64,000 bases of DNA from Streptomyces uncialis (GCF_036250755.1 NZ_CP109583.1:7434001-7498000), one strand, 5' to 3'; positions 36,358 to 46,574 are shown, counted from the stretch's first letter. The notes: generated from the letters alone by a model not told the origin. Numbers and translations: made by a program.

Positions 36358-37029
36358 CTACTGCGCCCCGGGCCGGACCAGTCCGCTCTCATAGGCGTAC
36401 ACGGCCGCCTGCACCCGGTCCCGCAGGCCCAACTTGGTCAGCACATGCCCCACATGGGTCTTCACGGTGGTCTCGCTGACGAACAGGTCCGCCGCGATCT
36501 CCGCGTTCGACAGTCCGCGCGCCACCAGCTTCAGCACCTCCACCTCCCGGTCGGTGAGCGTGTGCAGGGTGTCCGGCACGGGCTCGTCACCCGAAGGCAG
36601 ATGGTCGGCGTACTTGTCGAGCAGCCGCCGGGTGATGCTCGGCGCGAGCATCGCCTCACCCGCCGCGACGACACGGATGGCCTGCACCAGCTCGTTCGCC
36701 GGGGCGTCCTTCAGCAGGAACCCGCTCGCCCCCGCCCTGAGCGCCTCGACGACGTACTCGTCGAGGTCGAACGTCGTCAGGACGAGCACCTTCGCCGGAC
36801 CGTCCCGGCCGGGACCGGTGATCTGGCGGGTCGCCTCGACACCGTCCATCCGGGGCATCCGGATGTCCATGAGGACCACATCGGGCTGAAGCGCGCGTAC
36901 CTGGTCGAGAGCCTGGAGGCCGTCTCCGGCTTCGCCGACGACCGCGAGGTCCGCCTCTGCCTCCAGGATCATCCGGAAGCCGGTGCGCAGCAGCGGCTGG
37001 TCGTCGACCAGTAGGACACGGATGGCCAC
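36358..37029 (-). CDS. NarL/FixJ-type response regulator
   Basis: A protein of 223 residues. The receiver domain (MAIRVLLVDDQPLLRTGFRM) has the phospho-acceptor Asp at 55 in VVLMDIRMPRMDG, the switch Thr in VLVLTTFD and the Lys in GFLLKDAPA. The C-terminal LuxR-type helix-turn-helix is LTDREVEVLKLVARGLSNAE followed by ETTVKTHVGHVLTKL. The GTG at 37029 has AAGGAG 6 nt upstream. No histidine kinase gene adjoins it; the upstream neighbour, 14 bp away, is a RecB-like nuclease gene on the same strand. Its kinase partner is unknown. Confidence 0.93.
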   Translation of the reverse strand: MAIRVLLVDDQPLLRTGFRMILEAEADLAVVGEAGDGLQALDQVRALQPDVVLMDIRMPRMDGVEATRQITGPGRDGPAKVLVLTTFDLDEYVVEALRAGASGFLLKDAPANELVQAIRVVAAGEAMLAPSITRRLLDKYADHLPSGDEPVPDTLHTLTDREVEVLKLVARGLSNAEIAADLFVSETTVKTHVGHVLTKLGLRDRVQAAVYAYESGLVRPGAQ

Positions 37030-37043
37030 GTAAGTCTCCTTCG

Positions 37044-38006
37044 CTAGTCCCCGCCCATTCTGCCCTGCTCCGGGCTCGCCGCCCCCGGCGCCCCGGGCTC
37101 GGCCGGCGGCGGCACGACCGGCAGCGGATAGGGCGGGGGAGTGCCGCCGAACTCCGGGCACACGGCCCGGTGGTCGCACCAGCCGCACAGCTTCGTCGGC
37201 CGGGGGCGCCACTCCCCGCTCTCCGTCGCCGCCCGGATCGCCTCCCACAGGGTGAGGACCTTGCGCTCGACCCGCTCCAGATCGGCGATCACGGGGTCGT
37301 ACGTGATGATGTCGCCGCTGCCGAGGTACACCAGCTGGAGACGGCGCGGCACCACACCCTTCAGCCGCCAGACGACGAGCGCGTAGAACTTCATCTGGAA
37401 CAGCGGGCCGTCGGCGTACTGCGGACGTGGCGCCTTGCCCGTCTTGTAGTCCACGATCCGGACCTCACCGCTGGGCGCGACATCCACCCGGTCGATGATC
37501 CCGCGCAGCTTGAGGCCCGACGACAGCTCCGTCTCCACGAAGAGCTCCCGCTCGGCGGGCTCCAGCCGGGTCGGGTCCTCCAGCGTGAACCAGCGCTCCA
37601 CCAGCTGCTCGGCCTCCGTCAGCCACTGGGCGAGCCGCGCGGCCTCGACGGGCCCCCCGTCCTCCGCCGCGGCGGCGGACGCGTCCGACCCGGCCGCGGC
37701 GCCGCCGGCATCGTCCTTGAAGAGGCCGGCCAGCTCAGGTCTGGCCTCCCGCAGCCGGTCCCACTGGCCGGGGATCAGGGCCTTGGCGCGGGGCGCGGTC
37801 CGCTCGGCGGCCGGTGCGTCGAACAGCTTTTCGAGTACGGCGTGCACGAGCGTCCCGCGGGTCGCCGCGGCACTCGGCTTCTCGGGCAGCTTGTCGATCA
37901 CCCTGAAGCGGTACAGCAACGGGCACTGCATGAAGTCGCTCGCGCGCGACGGCGACAGCGACGCCGGACGTGTGGGTGCCACGGCATCGCCGGTACGGGT
38001 CTCCAT
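37044..38006 (-). CDS. RecB/Cas4-like PD-(D/E)XK nuclease with Fe-S cluster motif
   Basis: A protein of 320 residues. The N terminus SPSRASDFMQCPLLYRFRVI and HAVLEKLFD match the RecB/AddB/Cas4 nuclease family. The catalytic core is GIIDRVDVAPSGEVRIVDYK, with the Asp pair and Lys. One early Cys (CPLLYRF) and three late ones (LCGWCDHRAVCPEF) form the likely 4Fe-4S site. It probably cuts single-stranded DNA in repair. A similar gene lies near trmI in M. tuberculosis. The Ala/Asp-rich insert at about 95-120 is probably a loop. It precedes the response regulator gene by 14 bp. Confidence 0.9.
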   Translation of the reverse strand: METRTGDAVAPTRPASLSPSRASDFMQCPLLYRFRVIDKLPEKPSAAATRGTLVHAVLEKLFDAPAAERTAPRAKALIPGQWDRLREARPELAGLFKDDAGGAAAGSDASAAAAEDGGPVEAARLAQWLTEAEQLVERWFTLEDPTRLEPAERELFVETELSSGLKLRGIIDRVDVAPSGEVRIVDYKTGKAPRPQYADGPLFQMKFYALVVWRLKGVVPRRLQLVYLGSGDIITYDPVIADLERVERKVLTLWEAIRAATESGEWRPRPTKLCGWCDHRAVCPEFGGTPPPYPLPVVPPPAEPGAPGAASPEQGRMGGD

Positions 38007-38114
38007 GAGGACAGACCCTACGACCCGCCACCGACACCGATCCGCATACCATCGACGGCAGACCCCTCCGCCCTGCATGATCGGGAGTGAGGGAACGCCG
38101 AACGAGAGGAAACC

Positions 38115-39929
38115 GTGGACGAGAGCGGCGGGAGCGGTCAGCCGCAGCCGGACAGCGAATCCGGGGCCGGGCACCGCCCGGATCCGGAGGACCGGGACAC
38201 CACCCCGGACCCCCGGGACGGTGTCGCGCGCGGCGACGCGCAGGCTGACGGCCCGCCCGGCCACCGATCCGCCGAGGAGCGTCCACCGGCCCCCGACGCC
38301 CCCACCGGGGACGCCGCACCGGCCCCCGGCGCACCGCGCCCACCCCGCGGCACCGCGACCCCGGACACCCCGCCCCAGGACGTCCCCGGCACCCCCGGTG
38401 CCCCGGCCGCTCCGGACGCCCCGGTGACTCCGGACGCTCCCGCAGCCCAGGGCGTCCCGGCCACCCCGGACACTCCCGCCACTCCGGAGGCCCCTGGCAC
38501 ACCCGCCGCCCCGGACGCTCCCGGCGCCCACGTGACCCCGCCTCCGGCCGGTGACGACGACCGGCCCGCCCGGACCTCCCTCACCAAGCCGCACGTCCGC
38601 GCCCCCCAGCACCCCTACGCCCACAGCGGTGACCCGGACCGCCCGGCCCACGACGGCCAGGACGCTCCCGTCGGCGGTCCGCCGCCCGCGCACACCCCGG
38701 GCTCCCCCGGACACCAGCCGTTCGGCTCGGGCGACGCCCCCGCCCCGGCCCCCGGCCCCGGCAAGGCGCGGCGGCCCAAGGAACCCGGTGGCGGCATCCT
38801 CATGGGCCGCCCCTTCGGGGTGCCGGTCTACGTCGCCCCGAGCTGGTTCCTCGTCGCCGCCCTGATCACCTGGGTCTTCGGCGGCCAGCTGGACCGGGTG
38901 CTCCCGGAACTCGGCGGACTGCGCTACCTGGTCTCCCTCTTCTTCGCCGTCGCGTTCTACGCCTCGGTGCTCGTCCATGAACTGGCCCACACCGTGGCCG
39001 CGCTCCGCTTCAAGCTGCCCGTCCGCCGGATCCAGCTCCAGTTCTTCGGCGGGGTCTCCGAGATCGAGAAGGAGTCCGAGACGCCCGGCCGCGAGTTCGT
39101 CCTCGCGTTCGTCGGCCCGCTCCTGTCGCTCGTCCTCGCCGCCCTCTTCTACGGCGGGATGCTGCTCGTCGAACCCGGCACCGTACCGGGGGTGCTGCTC
39201 GCCGGACTGATGATCTCCAACCTGATCGTGGCCGCGTTCAACCTGCTCCCCGGGCTGCCGCTGGACGGCGGCCGGATGCTGCGCGCCGTCGTCTGGAAGA
39301 TCACCGGCAACCCCATGAGCGGCACCGTCGCCGCCGCGTGGGTGGGCCGCGCCCTCGCCGTCGCCGTGCTGATCGGGCTGCCGCTGCTCACCCACTCCGG
39401 AGTCCTCGGCCCCGCCTCCGAGGTCAACGGCATGGACACCGTCACGGACGCGCTGCTCGCGGCGATCCTCGCCGCCATCATCTGGACCGGCGCGGGCAAC
39501 AGCCTGCGGGTGGCCCGGCTGCGCGAGCACCTGCCCGAGCTGCGGGCCCGCACCCTCACCCGGCGGGCCGTCCCCGTGGAGAGCGCCACCCCGCTGTCCG
39601 AGGCCCTGCGCCGCGCCAACGACGCCGGGGCCCGCGCGCTCGTCGTCGTCGCCCCCGACGGGGAACCCGTCGCCGTGGTCAGGGAGGCCGCGATCGTCGG
39701 GGTGCCCGAGCACCGGCGCCCCTGGGTCGCCGTGAGCGGGCTCGCCCAGGAGCTGACCGACGGGATGCGCGTCTCCGCGGAGCTGGCCGGCGAGGAACTG
39801 CTCGACGTCCTGCGCGCGACCCCCGCGACCGAGTACCTCGTCACCGAGGACTCCGGCGAGATCTACGGCGTGCTGTCCGCGGCCGACGTGGAACGCGCCT
39901 TCGTCAAGGCCATGGCCCGCCCCAGCTGA
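38115..39929 (+). CDS. M50 site-2 protease with CBS domains and disordered N terminus
   Basis: A protein of 604 residues. The first 225 residues are Pro/Ala/Thr/Asp-rich with TPDTPATPEAPGTP-like repeats and should be disordered. A membrane-embedded metalloprotease follows: HELAHT near 288 provides the zinc ligands and catalytic Glu, and NLLPGLPLDGGRML near 380 provides the third ligand Asp. A CBS pair occupies about 470-600 (VPVESATPLSEALRRANDAG and TEYLVTEDSGEIYGVLSAAD), likely binding adenine nucleotides. The family cuts membrane proteins such as anti-sigma factors. A GTG start at 38115 follows GAGAGGAAACC. The substrate is unknown. Confidence 0.9.
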   Translation: MDESGGSGQPQPDSESGAGHRPDPEDRDTTPDPRDGVARGDAQADGPPGHRSAEERPPAPDAPTGDAAPAPGAPRPPRGTATPDTPPQDVPGTPGAPAAPDAPVTPDAPAAQGVPATPDTPATPEAPGTPAAPDAPGAHVTPPPAGDDDRPARTSLTKPHVRAPQHPYAHSGDPDRPAHDGQDAPVGGPPPAHTPGSPGHQPFGSGDAPAPAPGPGKARRPKEPGGGILMGRPFGVPVYVAPSWFLVAALITWVFGGQLDRVLPELGGLRYLVSLFFAVAFYASVLVHELAHTVAALRFKLPVRRIQLQFFGGVSEIEKESETPGREFVLAFVGPLLSLVLAALFYGGMLLVEPGTVPGVLLAGLMISNLIVAAFNLLPGLPLDGGRMLRAVVWKITGNPMSGTVAAAWVGRALAVAVLIGLPLLTHSGVLGPASEVNGMDTVTDALLAAILAAIIWTGAGNSLRVARLREHLPELRARTLTRRAVPVESATPLSEALRRANDAGARALVVVAPDGEPVAVVREAAIVGVPEHRRPWVAVSGLAQELTDGMRVSAELAGEELLDVLRATPATEYLVTEDSGEIYGVLSAADVERAFVKAMARPS

Positions 39930-40012
39930 CCAGGCCCCCGCCCCGGGCGGTCCGCGCCGCGGCGCGGACCGCCGTGGTCCGAGCGTCTGCCGGCGACCGG
40001 TAGGCTGGTCAC

Positions 40013-40915
40013 ATGTCCGAACCGACCGGTGCCGCCCGCCGCCGCGGGCCCTTCGAGGTCGGGGACCAGGTCCAGCTCACCGACCCCAAGGGACGCCACT
40101 ACACGTTCACGCTCGAAGCCGGAAAGAACTTTCATACCCACAAAGGTTCCTTCCCGCACGACGAGCTGATCGGCTCCCCCGAGGGCAGCGTTGTCCGCAC
40201 CACCGGAAACGTCGCCTATCTGGCGCTGCGCCCCCTGCTCCCCGACTATGTCCTGTCCATGCCCAGAGGCGCGGCCGTCGTCTACCCCAAGGACGCGGGT
40301 CAGATCCTGGCCTTCGCCGATATCTTCCCCGGCGCGCGCGTCGTGGAGGCGGGCGTCGGCTCCGGCTCGCTCAGCAGCTTCCTGCTGCGTGCCATCGGTG
40401 ACCAGGGCATGCTCCACTCCTACGAGCGCCGCGAGGACTTCGCGGACATCGCCCGGGCGAACGTGGAGCGCTACTTCGGCGCCCCCCACCCGGCCTGGCA
40501 GCTCACGGTCGGCGACCTCCAGGACAATCTGTCCGACACGGATGTCGACCGGGTGATCCTGGACATGCTGGCGCCCTGGGAGTGCCTGGAGGCCGTCTCC
40601 AAGGCCCTCGTCCCCGGCGGCATCCTCTGCTGCTACGTGGCGACCACCACCCAGCTCGCCCGGACCGTCGAGTCCATCCGCGAGATCAGCTGCTTCAACG
40701 AGCCGACCGCCTGGGAGTCGATGGTCCGCAACTGGCACATCGAGGGTCTCGCGGTCCGCCCGGACCACCGGATGATCGGCCACACCGGCTTCCTCCTCAC
40801 CGCCCGCCGCCTCGCGGACGGCGTCGAGCCGCCGATGCGCCGCCGCCGCCCCTCCAAGGGCTCCTACGGTGACGACTACACCGGACCCAACGCCGACGGC
40901 GGCACCCCCCGCTGA
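40013..40915 (+). CDS. trmI: tRNA (adenine-N1)-methyltransferase TrmI
   Basis: A protein of 300 residues that uses SAM to methylate N1 of adenine 58 (and in some species 57) in tRNA. It forms a tetramer in the cytosol. The N-terminal beta domain includes GDQVQLTDPKGRHYTFTLE. The Rossmann domain has VVEAGVGSGSLSSFLLRAIG as the SAM loop, then DLQDNLSDTDVDRVILDMLA with the acidic catalytic site. In M. tuberculosis the orthologue Rv2118c lies in the same relation to the proteasome ATPase gene. A strong terminator follows. Confidence 0.96.
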   Translation: MSEPTGAARRRGPFEVGDQVQLTDPKGRHYTFTLEAGKNFHTHKGSFPHDELIGSPEGSVVRTTGNVAYLALRPLLPDYVLSMPRGAAVVYPKDAGQILAFADIFPGARVVEAGVGSGSLSSFLLRAIGDQGMLHSYERREDFADIARANVERYFGAPHPAWQLTVGDLQDNLSDTDVDRVILDMLAPWECLEAVSKALVPGGILCCYVATTTQLARTVESIREISCFNEPTAWESMVRNWHIEGLAVRPDHRMIGHTGFLLTARRLADGVEPPMRRRRPSKGSYGDDYTGPNADGGTPR

Positions 40916-41048
40916 TCCCGGCGCGACCCCTCGCGCCCGGTACACCCGACCCCCTTCGGCCCTCGCGGACCGGAGCGCACCGGCCCACGGACCGGTGTCC
41001 GGACGCCCCGCGCGGCCGGACCGGGGTCCGTACCGACTTCAACGCACC

Positions 41049-41102
41049 GGCGCCTTCGCCGAGTTCCCGGAACGCTCCGGGAACTCGGCGAAGGCGCCTT
41101 TT
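41049..41102 (+). terminator. Strong terminator after trmI
   Basis: A perfect 22-bp stem (GGCGCCTTCGCCGAGTTCCC plus GG, and its complement) with a 6-nt loop is followed by TTTT. It is the clearest factor-independent terminator in the window. Confidence 0.93.
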
Positions 41103-41263
41103 CGTTGGCCCGGGAACCCGGGCGGGGTCCGGCGATCCGTGTCGCGGGCCCGGCGGGAATCGCCGGACCCGGCCCAACCCCGGCCCCGCCGTTCCCTGTC
41201 CCCGCGCGGTGTGGCACGATGCTGGCCACCCCACCGGCACAGCCCTCACAGGAGACACTCCTC

Positions 41264-41845
41264 GTGCAGCAACTCGCCGTTCCGGAACTGGCGCACACGC
41301 ACACACGCCCCATCCACTGGGTGGCCACCGCGGCGGCCCTCGCCGCCGTCGTCGCGGGCTCGTCCTTCGTCCAGCCCGACGCGGCGACCGCGGTCCAGAA
41401 GGACGGCCCCGAGGCCGTCGCCAAGAGAGCTCCCGGGCCCGCCCCCGACGCCGCCGACGTGACGTTCCCGATCGACTGCGGGCCCGTGCGGGCCGTCGTC
41501 GTCAGAACGGCCGCCGGTGACCTCGACGGCGACGGCACCCCCGAGACCGTCGCGGTCGTCCGCTGCGACTCGTCGATGGGCACCCCGCCCAACGGCGTCT
41601 ACGTGATCACCCGCTCCACCCGCCCCGACACCGCCCCCCGGGTCGTCGCCACCCTGGTCGCGCCCAAGGACCGGCTCAATGTCATGGACCTCGCGATACG
41701 CGGCTCGGCCGTCGCCGCGACGCTCCTCGGCTACTCCTCGTCCGACATACCCAACTGCTGCCCCGACGAACGCCGCCGCACCACCTGGAAATGGCGGGAC
41801 GGCCATTTCATCGCCTCCGACCCGGCGGACGCCCGCAGCGTCTGA
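41264..41845 (+). CDS. Hypothetical exported or membrane-anchored protein
   Basis: A protein of 193 residues. A single hydrophobic stretch (WVATAAALAAVVAGSSFV) at about 20-37 acts as a signal or anchor. The outer part contains GDLDGDGTPETVAVVRC, which resembles an FG-GAP-like DxDxDG calcium loop, then paired cysteines in IPNCCPDE. The GTG at 41264 is favoured because AGGAGA lies 8 nt upstream; an ATG at 41219 is possible and would lengthen the N terminus by 15. No named family is recognised. Function is unknown; the calcium loop suggests extracellular folding. Confidence 0.75.
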   Translation: MQQLAVPELAHTHTRPIHWVATAAALAAVVAGSSFVQPDAATAVQKDGPEAVAKRAPGPAPDAADVTFPIDCGPVRAVVVRTAAGDLDGDGTPETVAVVRCDSSMGTPPNGVYVITRSTRPDTAPRVVATLVAPKDRLNVMDLAIRGSAVAATLLGYSSSDIPNCCPDERRRTTWKWRDGHFIASDPADARSV

Positions 41846-41905
41846 CCCGCGCGGGCCGACCCGCGCGCCGAAGGGGCCCGCGGCACCCCGCGCGCGTACC
41901 GCGCG

Positions 41906-42214
41906 TCAGGCGGCGTCCGGGCCGTACACCTCGACCTGGTCCGCGACCCGGCGGACATGGATGCAGTCCCCGGGGCACTCCTTCGCGGAGTCCGCCACGT
42001 CCCGCAGCAGCGGCAGCGGCACCCGGGTCGTCGCCCCGGGCTGCTGGAGCAGCTCGTCGTCCGAGCCCTTCACATACGCCAGCCCGTCGATGTCCAGCTC
42101 GAAGACCTCCGGGGCGTACTGCACACAGATGCCGTCGCCCGTGCACAGATCCTGGTCGATCCACACCTCCAGATCCGCGCCGTCCTGTGCGCCGGACCGG
42201 TCCTCTTGCCCCAC
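41906..42214 (-). CDS. Single-cluster ferredoxin with a CxxDxxC motif
   Basis: A protein of 102 residues. The cluster motif is DLCTGDGIC followed later by ECPGDC. In place of the second Cys of CxxCxxC there is Asp, as in ferredoxins that hold a 3Fe-4S cluster or an Asp-ligated 4Fe-4S cluster. It would donate single electrons to partners such as cytochrome P450s, none of which is in this window. The GTG at 42214 has AGGAG 8 nt upstream. It diverges from the proteasome operon. The N-terminal 15 residues are variable. Confidence 0.88.
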   Translation of the reverse strand: MGQEDRSGAQDGADLEVWIDQDLCTGDGICVQYAPEVFELDIDGLAYVKGSDDELLQQPGATTRVPLPLLRDVADSAKECPGDCIHVRRVADQVEVYGPDAA

Positions 42215-42697
42215 CGTCGTGTCTCCTGACCCATGAATGTGCGCCTGCCGGACAGCGGCCGTGCCGGCCACCGTCCCGCGTCCCGCTCGTGCCGGACGAC
42301 TCGACGATACAACCGCCGGTGCCGGCACCACGGAGCCCGTAGGCGGCATACGCAGCGTCACGGCGGAGTCCGTCCCGCAACCCGCCCTCCTGGCCGAAAA
42401 CCATGACGGAACACCCACCCTGTACATGTGTCGGCCGTCACACACCGTGCCCCGATCCGGCCGTCGAAGGGGGCGACCACGTCACAAGTCGGCCGCGCCC
42501 TGTTGGGTGTTGAACACTTCCCGGGCATACGCGGCCGCTTTCAGACGTGGTTCCTTGGGTATCCCCCTGGCGTGAGGGAGAGCGCAAGGGTGAAGATCGG
42601 ACACACCCCCACGGTCTTTGTGATCTAGGGGTTTCAATCGACACCCACCCAGGTAGGGTCAGGAAGCGTCCAGCTCCCCTTGGAGGAGGTGAGGACC
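42215..42697. promoter_or_regulatory. Divergent regulatory region, ferredoxin and arc
   Basis: This 483-bp gap is less GC-rich than its neighbours and has no gene. It contains a perfect palindrome GTGTTGAACAC (42507-42517), which may be an operator. TAGGGT at 42654-42659 is a plausible -10 for arc, with only a weak -35 (GTTTCA) 17 bp upstream. A strong ribosome binding site, GGAGGAGGTGAGG, precedes the arc GTG. Confidence 0.5.
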
Positions 42698-44464
42698 GTG
42701 GCAGCCCACGACGACGACATGAACCGCGGCATCCGCCCGGGTCGAGGGTCCGATGACCCGGCCGGTCAGATCGCTTATCTTGAGCAGGAGATCGCCGTCC
42801 TGCGACGCAAGCTCGCCGACTCTCCGCGGCACACGAGGATTCTCGAAGAGCGGATCGTCGAGCTTCAGACCAACCTGGCCGGCGTGTCCGCGCAGAACGA
42901 ACGGCTCGCGAACACGCTCCGTGAGGCCCGCGACCAGATCGTGGCCCTCAAGGAAGAGGTCGACCGGCTCGCACAGCCGCCCGCCGGCTTCGGTGTCTTC
43001 CTCGTGGCCAACGAGGACGGTACCGCCGACATCTTCACCGGCGGCCGCAAACTCCGGGTGAACGTCAGCCCGAGCGTCGAGCTCGACGGGCTCAGGCGCG
43101 GCCAGGAAGTCATGCTCAACGAAGCGCTCAACGTGGTCGAGGCCATGACCTACGAGCGCGTCGGCGACATCGTCACCCTCAAGGAGATCCTGGAGGACGG
43201 CGAACGCGCCCTGGTGGTCGGGCACACCGACGAGGAGCGCGTCGTGCGCCTCGCGGAACCCCTCCTCGACATCACCATCCGCCCCGGCGACGCCCTCCTG
43301 CTCGAACCCCGCTCCGGCTACGTCTACGAGGTCGTGCCGAAGAGCGAGGTCGAGGAACTGGTCCTCGAAGAGGTCCCGGACATCGGCTACGAGCAGATCG
43401 GCGGTCTGGGCAACCAGATCGAGATGATCCGCGACGCGGTCGAGCTCCCCTACCTCTACCCCGACCTGTTCAAGGAGCACGAACTGCGCCCGCCCAAGGG
43501 CGTCCTCCTCTACGGCCCGCCCGGCTGCGGCAAGACACTGATCGCCAAGGCCGTCGCCAACTCCCTCGCGAAGAAGGTCGCGGAGGTCACCGGCCAGGCC
43601 ACCGGCAAGAGCTTCTTCCTCAACATCAAGGGCCCGGAGCTCCTCAACAAGTACGTCGGGGAGACCGAGCGGCAGATCCGTCTCATCTTCCAGCGGGCCC
43701 GTGAGAAGGCCAGCGAGGGCACCCCCGTCATCGTCTTCTTCGACGAGATGGAGTCCCTCTTCCGCACCCGTGGATCGGGCGTCAGCTCGGACGTGGAGAA
43801 CACCATCGTCCCGCAGCTCCTCGCCGAGATCGACGGTGTGGAGGGCCTGGAGAACGTGGTCGTCATCGGCGCCTCCAACCGTGAGGACATGATCGACCCC
43901 GCGATCCTGCGTCCCGGCCGCCTCGATGTGAAGATCAAGATCGAGCGCCCCGACGCCGAGGCCGCCAAGGACATCTTCGGCAAGTACCTGACCGCGCGGC
44001 TCCCGCTGCACTCCGACGACCTCGGGGAGCACGGCGGCGACCGCGGGGGCACCGTCCACGGCATGATCCAGACAGCCGTGGAGCAGATGTACGCGGAGAC
44101 CGAGGAGAACCGCTTCCTGGAGGTCACCTACGCCAACGGTGACAAGGAGGTCCTCTACTTCAAGGACTTCAACTCCGGCGCCATGATCGAGAACATCGTC
44201 GGACGCGCCAAGAAGATGGCGATCAAGGCGTTCCTCGAACACAAGCAGAAGGGCCTCCGGGTCGCCCACCTCCTCCAGGCGTGCGTGGACGAGTTCAAGG
44301 AGAACGAGGACCTCCCGAACACCACCAACCCGGACGACTGGGCCCGGATCTCCGGCAAGAAGGGCGAGCGGATCGTCTACATCCGCACCCTTGTCACCGG
44401 GAAGCAGGGCGCCGACACCGGCCGCTCCATCGACACGGTGGCGAACACCGGCCAGTACCTCTAG
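42698..44464 (+). CDS. arc: Proteasome-activating AAA ATPase Arc/Mpa
   Basis: A protein of 588 residues that forms a hexamer, binds pupylated proteins and threads them into the 20S proteasome. An N-terminal coiled coil (about 25-90) binds Pup. Two OB folds follow. The AAA domain has Walker A GPPGCGKT near 273, Walker [10 protein letters not shown] near 347 and arginine finger LRPGRLD. The C terminus ends GQYL, with the penultimate Tyr that docks on the proteasome. The GTG at 42698 is set by the GGAGG upstream. It heads the Pup-proteasome cluster, with dop 231 bp downstream. Confidence 0.97.
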   Translation: MAAHDDDMNRGIRPGRGSDDPAGQIAYLEQEIAVLRRKLADSPRHTRILEERIVELQTNLAGVSAQNERLANTLREARDQIVALKEEVDRLAQPPAGFGVFLVANEDGTADIFTGGRKLRVNVSPSVELDGLRRGQEVMLNEALNVVEAMTYERVGDIVTLKEILEDGERALVVGHTDEERVVRLAEPLLDITIRPGDALLLEPRSGYVYEVVPKSEVEELVLEEVPDIGYEQIGGLGNQIEMIRDAVELPYLYPDLFKEHELRPPKGVLLYGPPGCGKTLIAKAVANSLAKKVAEVTGQATGKSFFLNIKGPELLNKYVGETERQIRLIFQRAREKASEGTPVIVFFDEMESLFRTRGSGVSSDVENTIVPQLLAEIDGVEGLENVVVIGASNREDMIDPAILRPGRLDVKIKIERPDAEAAKDIFGKYLTARLPLHSDDLGEHGGDRGGTVHGMIQTAVEQMYAETEENRFLEVTYANGDKEVLYFKDFNSGAMIENIVGRAKKMAIKAFLEHKQKGLRVAHLLQACVDEFKENEDLPNTTNPDDWARISGKKGERIVYIRTLVTGKQGADTGRSIDTVANTGQYL

Positions 44465-44695
44465 GGCAGGGCGGCCGCGGGTGCCCGTGGGTACCCGCGG
44501 CCGGCTGTCCCCCAGGCCGCCGCACCGCGACACGGCAATGACCGGAATGATCTCCCCACCAGCGCGGAGGCGTCATAGGCTCTCGGGTACCGCCGCGTCG
44601 CGCAGTGCGGGGACGGGCACCGCACACGCACCGGAGCACCAGCGGTACTTGAGCGCCGCCCCCGCCCGGGGGCGCCGCCGGGCAAGGAGGGCCGC

Positions 44696-46207
44696 ATGAC
44701 CGTACGGAGAGTAATGGGCATCGAGACGGAATACGGGATCTCGGTCCCCGGCCACCCCAATGCCAATGCCATGCTCACCTCGTCCCAGATCGTGAACGCC
44801 TACGCGGCGGCGATGCACCGGGCACGCCGGGCCCGCTGGGACTTCGAGGAGGAGAACCCGCTCCGGGACGCCCGGGGCTTCGACCTCGCGCGTGAGTCCG
44901 CCGACTCCAGCCAGCTCACCGACGAGGACATCGGGCTCGCCAACGTCATCCTGACCAACGGGGCGCGGCTCTACGTCGACCACGCCCACCCCGAGTACAG
45001 CTCCCCGGAGATCACCAACCCCCGGGACGCCGTCCTGTGGGACAAGGCCGGTGAGCGCATCATGGCGGAGGCCGCGGAGCGCGCGGCCCAGCTCCCCGGT
45101 GCCCAGCCGATCCATCTCTACAAGAACAACACCGACAACAAGGGCGCGTCCTACGGCACGCACGAGAACTATCTGATGAAGCGGGAGACCGCCTTCTCGG
45201 ACATCGTGCGCCATCTGACGCCGTTCTTCGTCTCCCGGCAGGTCGTCACCGGCGCCGGACGGGTCGGGATCGGCCAGGACGGGCACGAGCACGGCTTCCA
45301 GCTCAGTCAGCGCGCCGACTACTTCGAGGTCGAGGTGGGGCTGGAGACCACCCTCAAGCGGCCCATCATCAACACCCGCGACGAGCCGCACGCCGACGCG
45401 GAGAAGTACCGCCGCCTCCATGTGATCATCGGCGACGCCAACCTCTCGGAGATCTCCACCTACCTCAAGCTCGGCACCACCGCGCTGGTGCTGTCCATGA
45501 TCGAGGACGGTTTCATCGCCGTGGACCTCGCGGTGGACCAGCCGGTGCGCACCCTGCACCAGGTCTCGCACGACCCCGGACTGCGACGCCTCATCACGCT
45601 GCGCAGCGGCCGGACGCTCACCGCCGTACAGCTCCAGATGGAGTACTACGAGCTGTCGCGCAAGTACGTGGAGGAGCGTTTCGGGTCCGACGCCGACGAG
45701 CAGACCAAGGATGTCCTCAGCCGTTGGGAGGACACCCTGAACCGGCTGGAGAACGACCCGATGAGCCTCTCGGGCGAGCTGGACTGGGTCGCCAAGCGTG
45801 AGCTGATGGAGGGCTACCGCCGGCGGGACGACCTGGACTGGGACGCGGCGCGGCTGCATCTGGTCGACCTCCAGTACGCCGACGTACGGGCCGACAAGGG
45901 CCTGTACAACCGTCTGGTGGCCCGCGGCAGGATGCGGCGGCTGCTGGACGAGACGGAGGTCGAGAGGGCCCGTACGAAGCCCCCGGAGGACACCCGGGCG
46001 TACTTCCGGGGCCGCTGTCTGCAGCAGTACGCCGACGACGTGGCGGCGGCCTCCTGGGATTCCGTGATCTTCGACCTGCCCGGCCGGGACTCGCTCCAGC
46101 GGGTCCCCACACTGGAACCGCTACGCGGAACGCGTAATCACGTCAAAGAGCTGCTCGACCGCTGCCGTACGGCCGAGGATCTCGTCAAAGTCCTGTCCGG
46201 CGGCTGA
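44696..46207 (+). CDS. dop: Pup deamidase/depupylase Dop
   Basis: A protein of 503 residues. It converts the C-terminal Gln of Pup to Glu and also removes Pup from substrates, using ATP as a cofactor. The fold is glutamine synthetase-like. MGIETEYG near residue 7 binds nucleotide and magnesium. The flexible Dop-loop region lies around 40-75. The catalytic Asp is D95 in [28 protein letters not shown] is shared with PafA at 51358, its paralogue. AAGGAGGG precedes the ATG. Confidence 0.97.
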   Translation: MTVRRVMGIETEYGISVPGHPNANAMLTSSQIVNAYAAAMHRARRARWDFEEENPLRDARGFDLARESADSSQLTDEDIGLANVILTNGARLYVDHAHPEYSSPEITNPRDAVLWDKAGERIMAEAAERAAQLPGAQPIHLYKNNTDNKGASYGTHENYLMKRETAFSDIVRHLTPFFVSRQVVTGAGRVGIGQDGHEHGFQLSQRADYFEVEVGLETTLKRPIINTRDEPHADAEKYRRLHVIIGDANLSEISTYLKLGTTALVLSMIEDGFIAVDLAVDQPVRTLHQVSHDPGLRRLITLRSGRTLTAVQLQMEYYELSRKYVEERFGSDADEQTKDVLSRWEDTLNRLENDPMSLSGELDWVAKRELMEGYRRRDDLDWDAARLHLVDLQYADVRADKGLYNRLVARGRMRRLLDETEVERARTKPPEDTRAYFRGRCLQQYADDVAAASWDSVIFDLPGRDSLQRVPTLEPLRGTRNHVKELLDRCRTAEDLVKVLSGG

Positions 46208-46355
46208 CCCGGGGCTGAAAGGGACCGCCACCGGGAATCATGGAAAGGGGCCCCCGACGGTGCAGGAAACACGGGGGCCGATGTCGGACCCTGCTTGTAG
46301 GGTCTGATCTTGACCGATCGAACTGAGTCGGGCGAACCGAGCGGGGTGAGGGTTG

Positions 46356-46574
46356 ATGGCGACCAAGGACACCGGCGGCGGACAGCAGAAGGCCACACGA
46401 ACCAGTGAGGAGACCGAGGAGCAGGCGCAGGACGCGCAGGTCTCCGAGGACCTCAAGGAGCGCCAGGAGAAGCTGAGCGACGATGTCGACTCGGTCCTGG
46501 ACGAGATCGACGACGTGCTTGAGGAGAACGCCGAGGACTTCGTCCGGAGCTTTGTGCAGAAGGGCGGACAGTAG
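46356..46574 (+). CDS. pup: Prokaryotic ubiquitin-like protein Pup
   Basis: A protein of 72 residues, intrinsically disordered, acidic and rich in Glu, Asp and Gln. The C-terminal half (SEDLKERQEKLSDDVDSVLD, EIDDVLEENAEDFVRSFVQK) folds as a helix when it binds the Arc coiled coil. It ends GGQ; Dop must deamidate Gln72 before PafA can link it to lysines. The ATG at 46356 is used; a TTG one codon earlier is in frame. A 15-bp-stem terminator follows, so pup and prcBA may be expressed from separate promoters. Confidence 0.97.
   Translation: MATKDTGGGQQKATRTSEETEEQAQDAQVSEDLKERQEKLSDDVDSVLDEIDDVLEENAEDFVRSFVQKGGQ

Noticed and set aside
46249..46279. Terminator between dop and pup
   Set aside because: The stem is only 8 bp with a 15-nt loop and no T run. 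It could be an attenuator, but the evidence is too weak to list.
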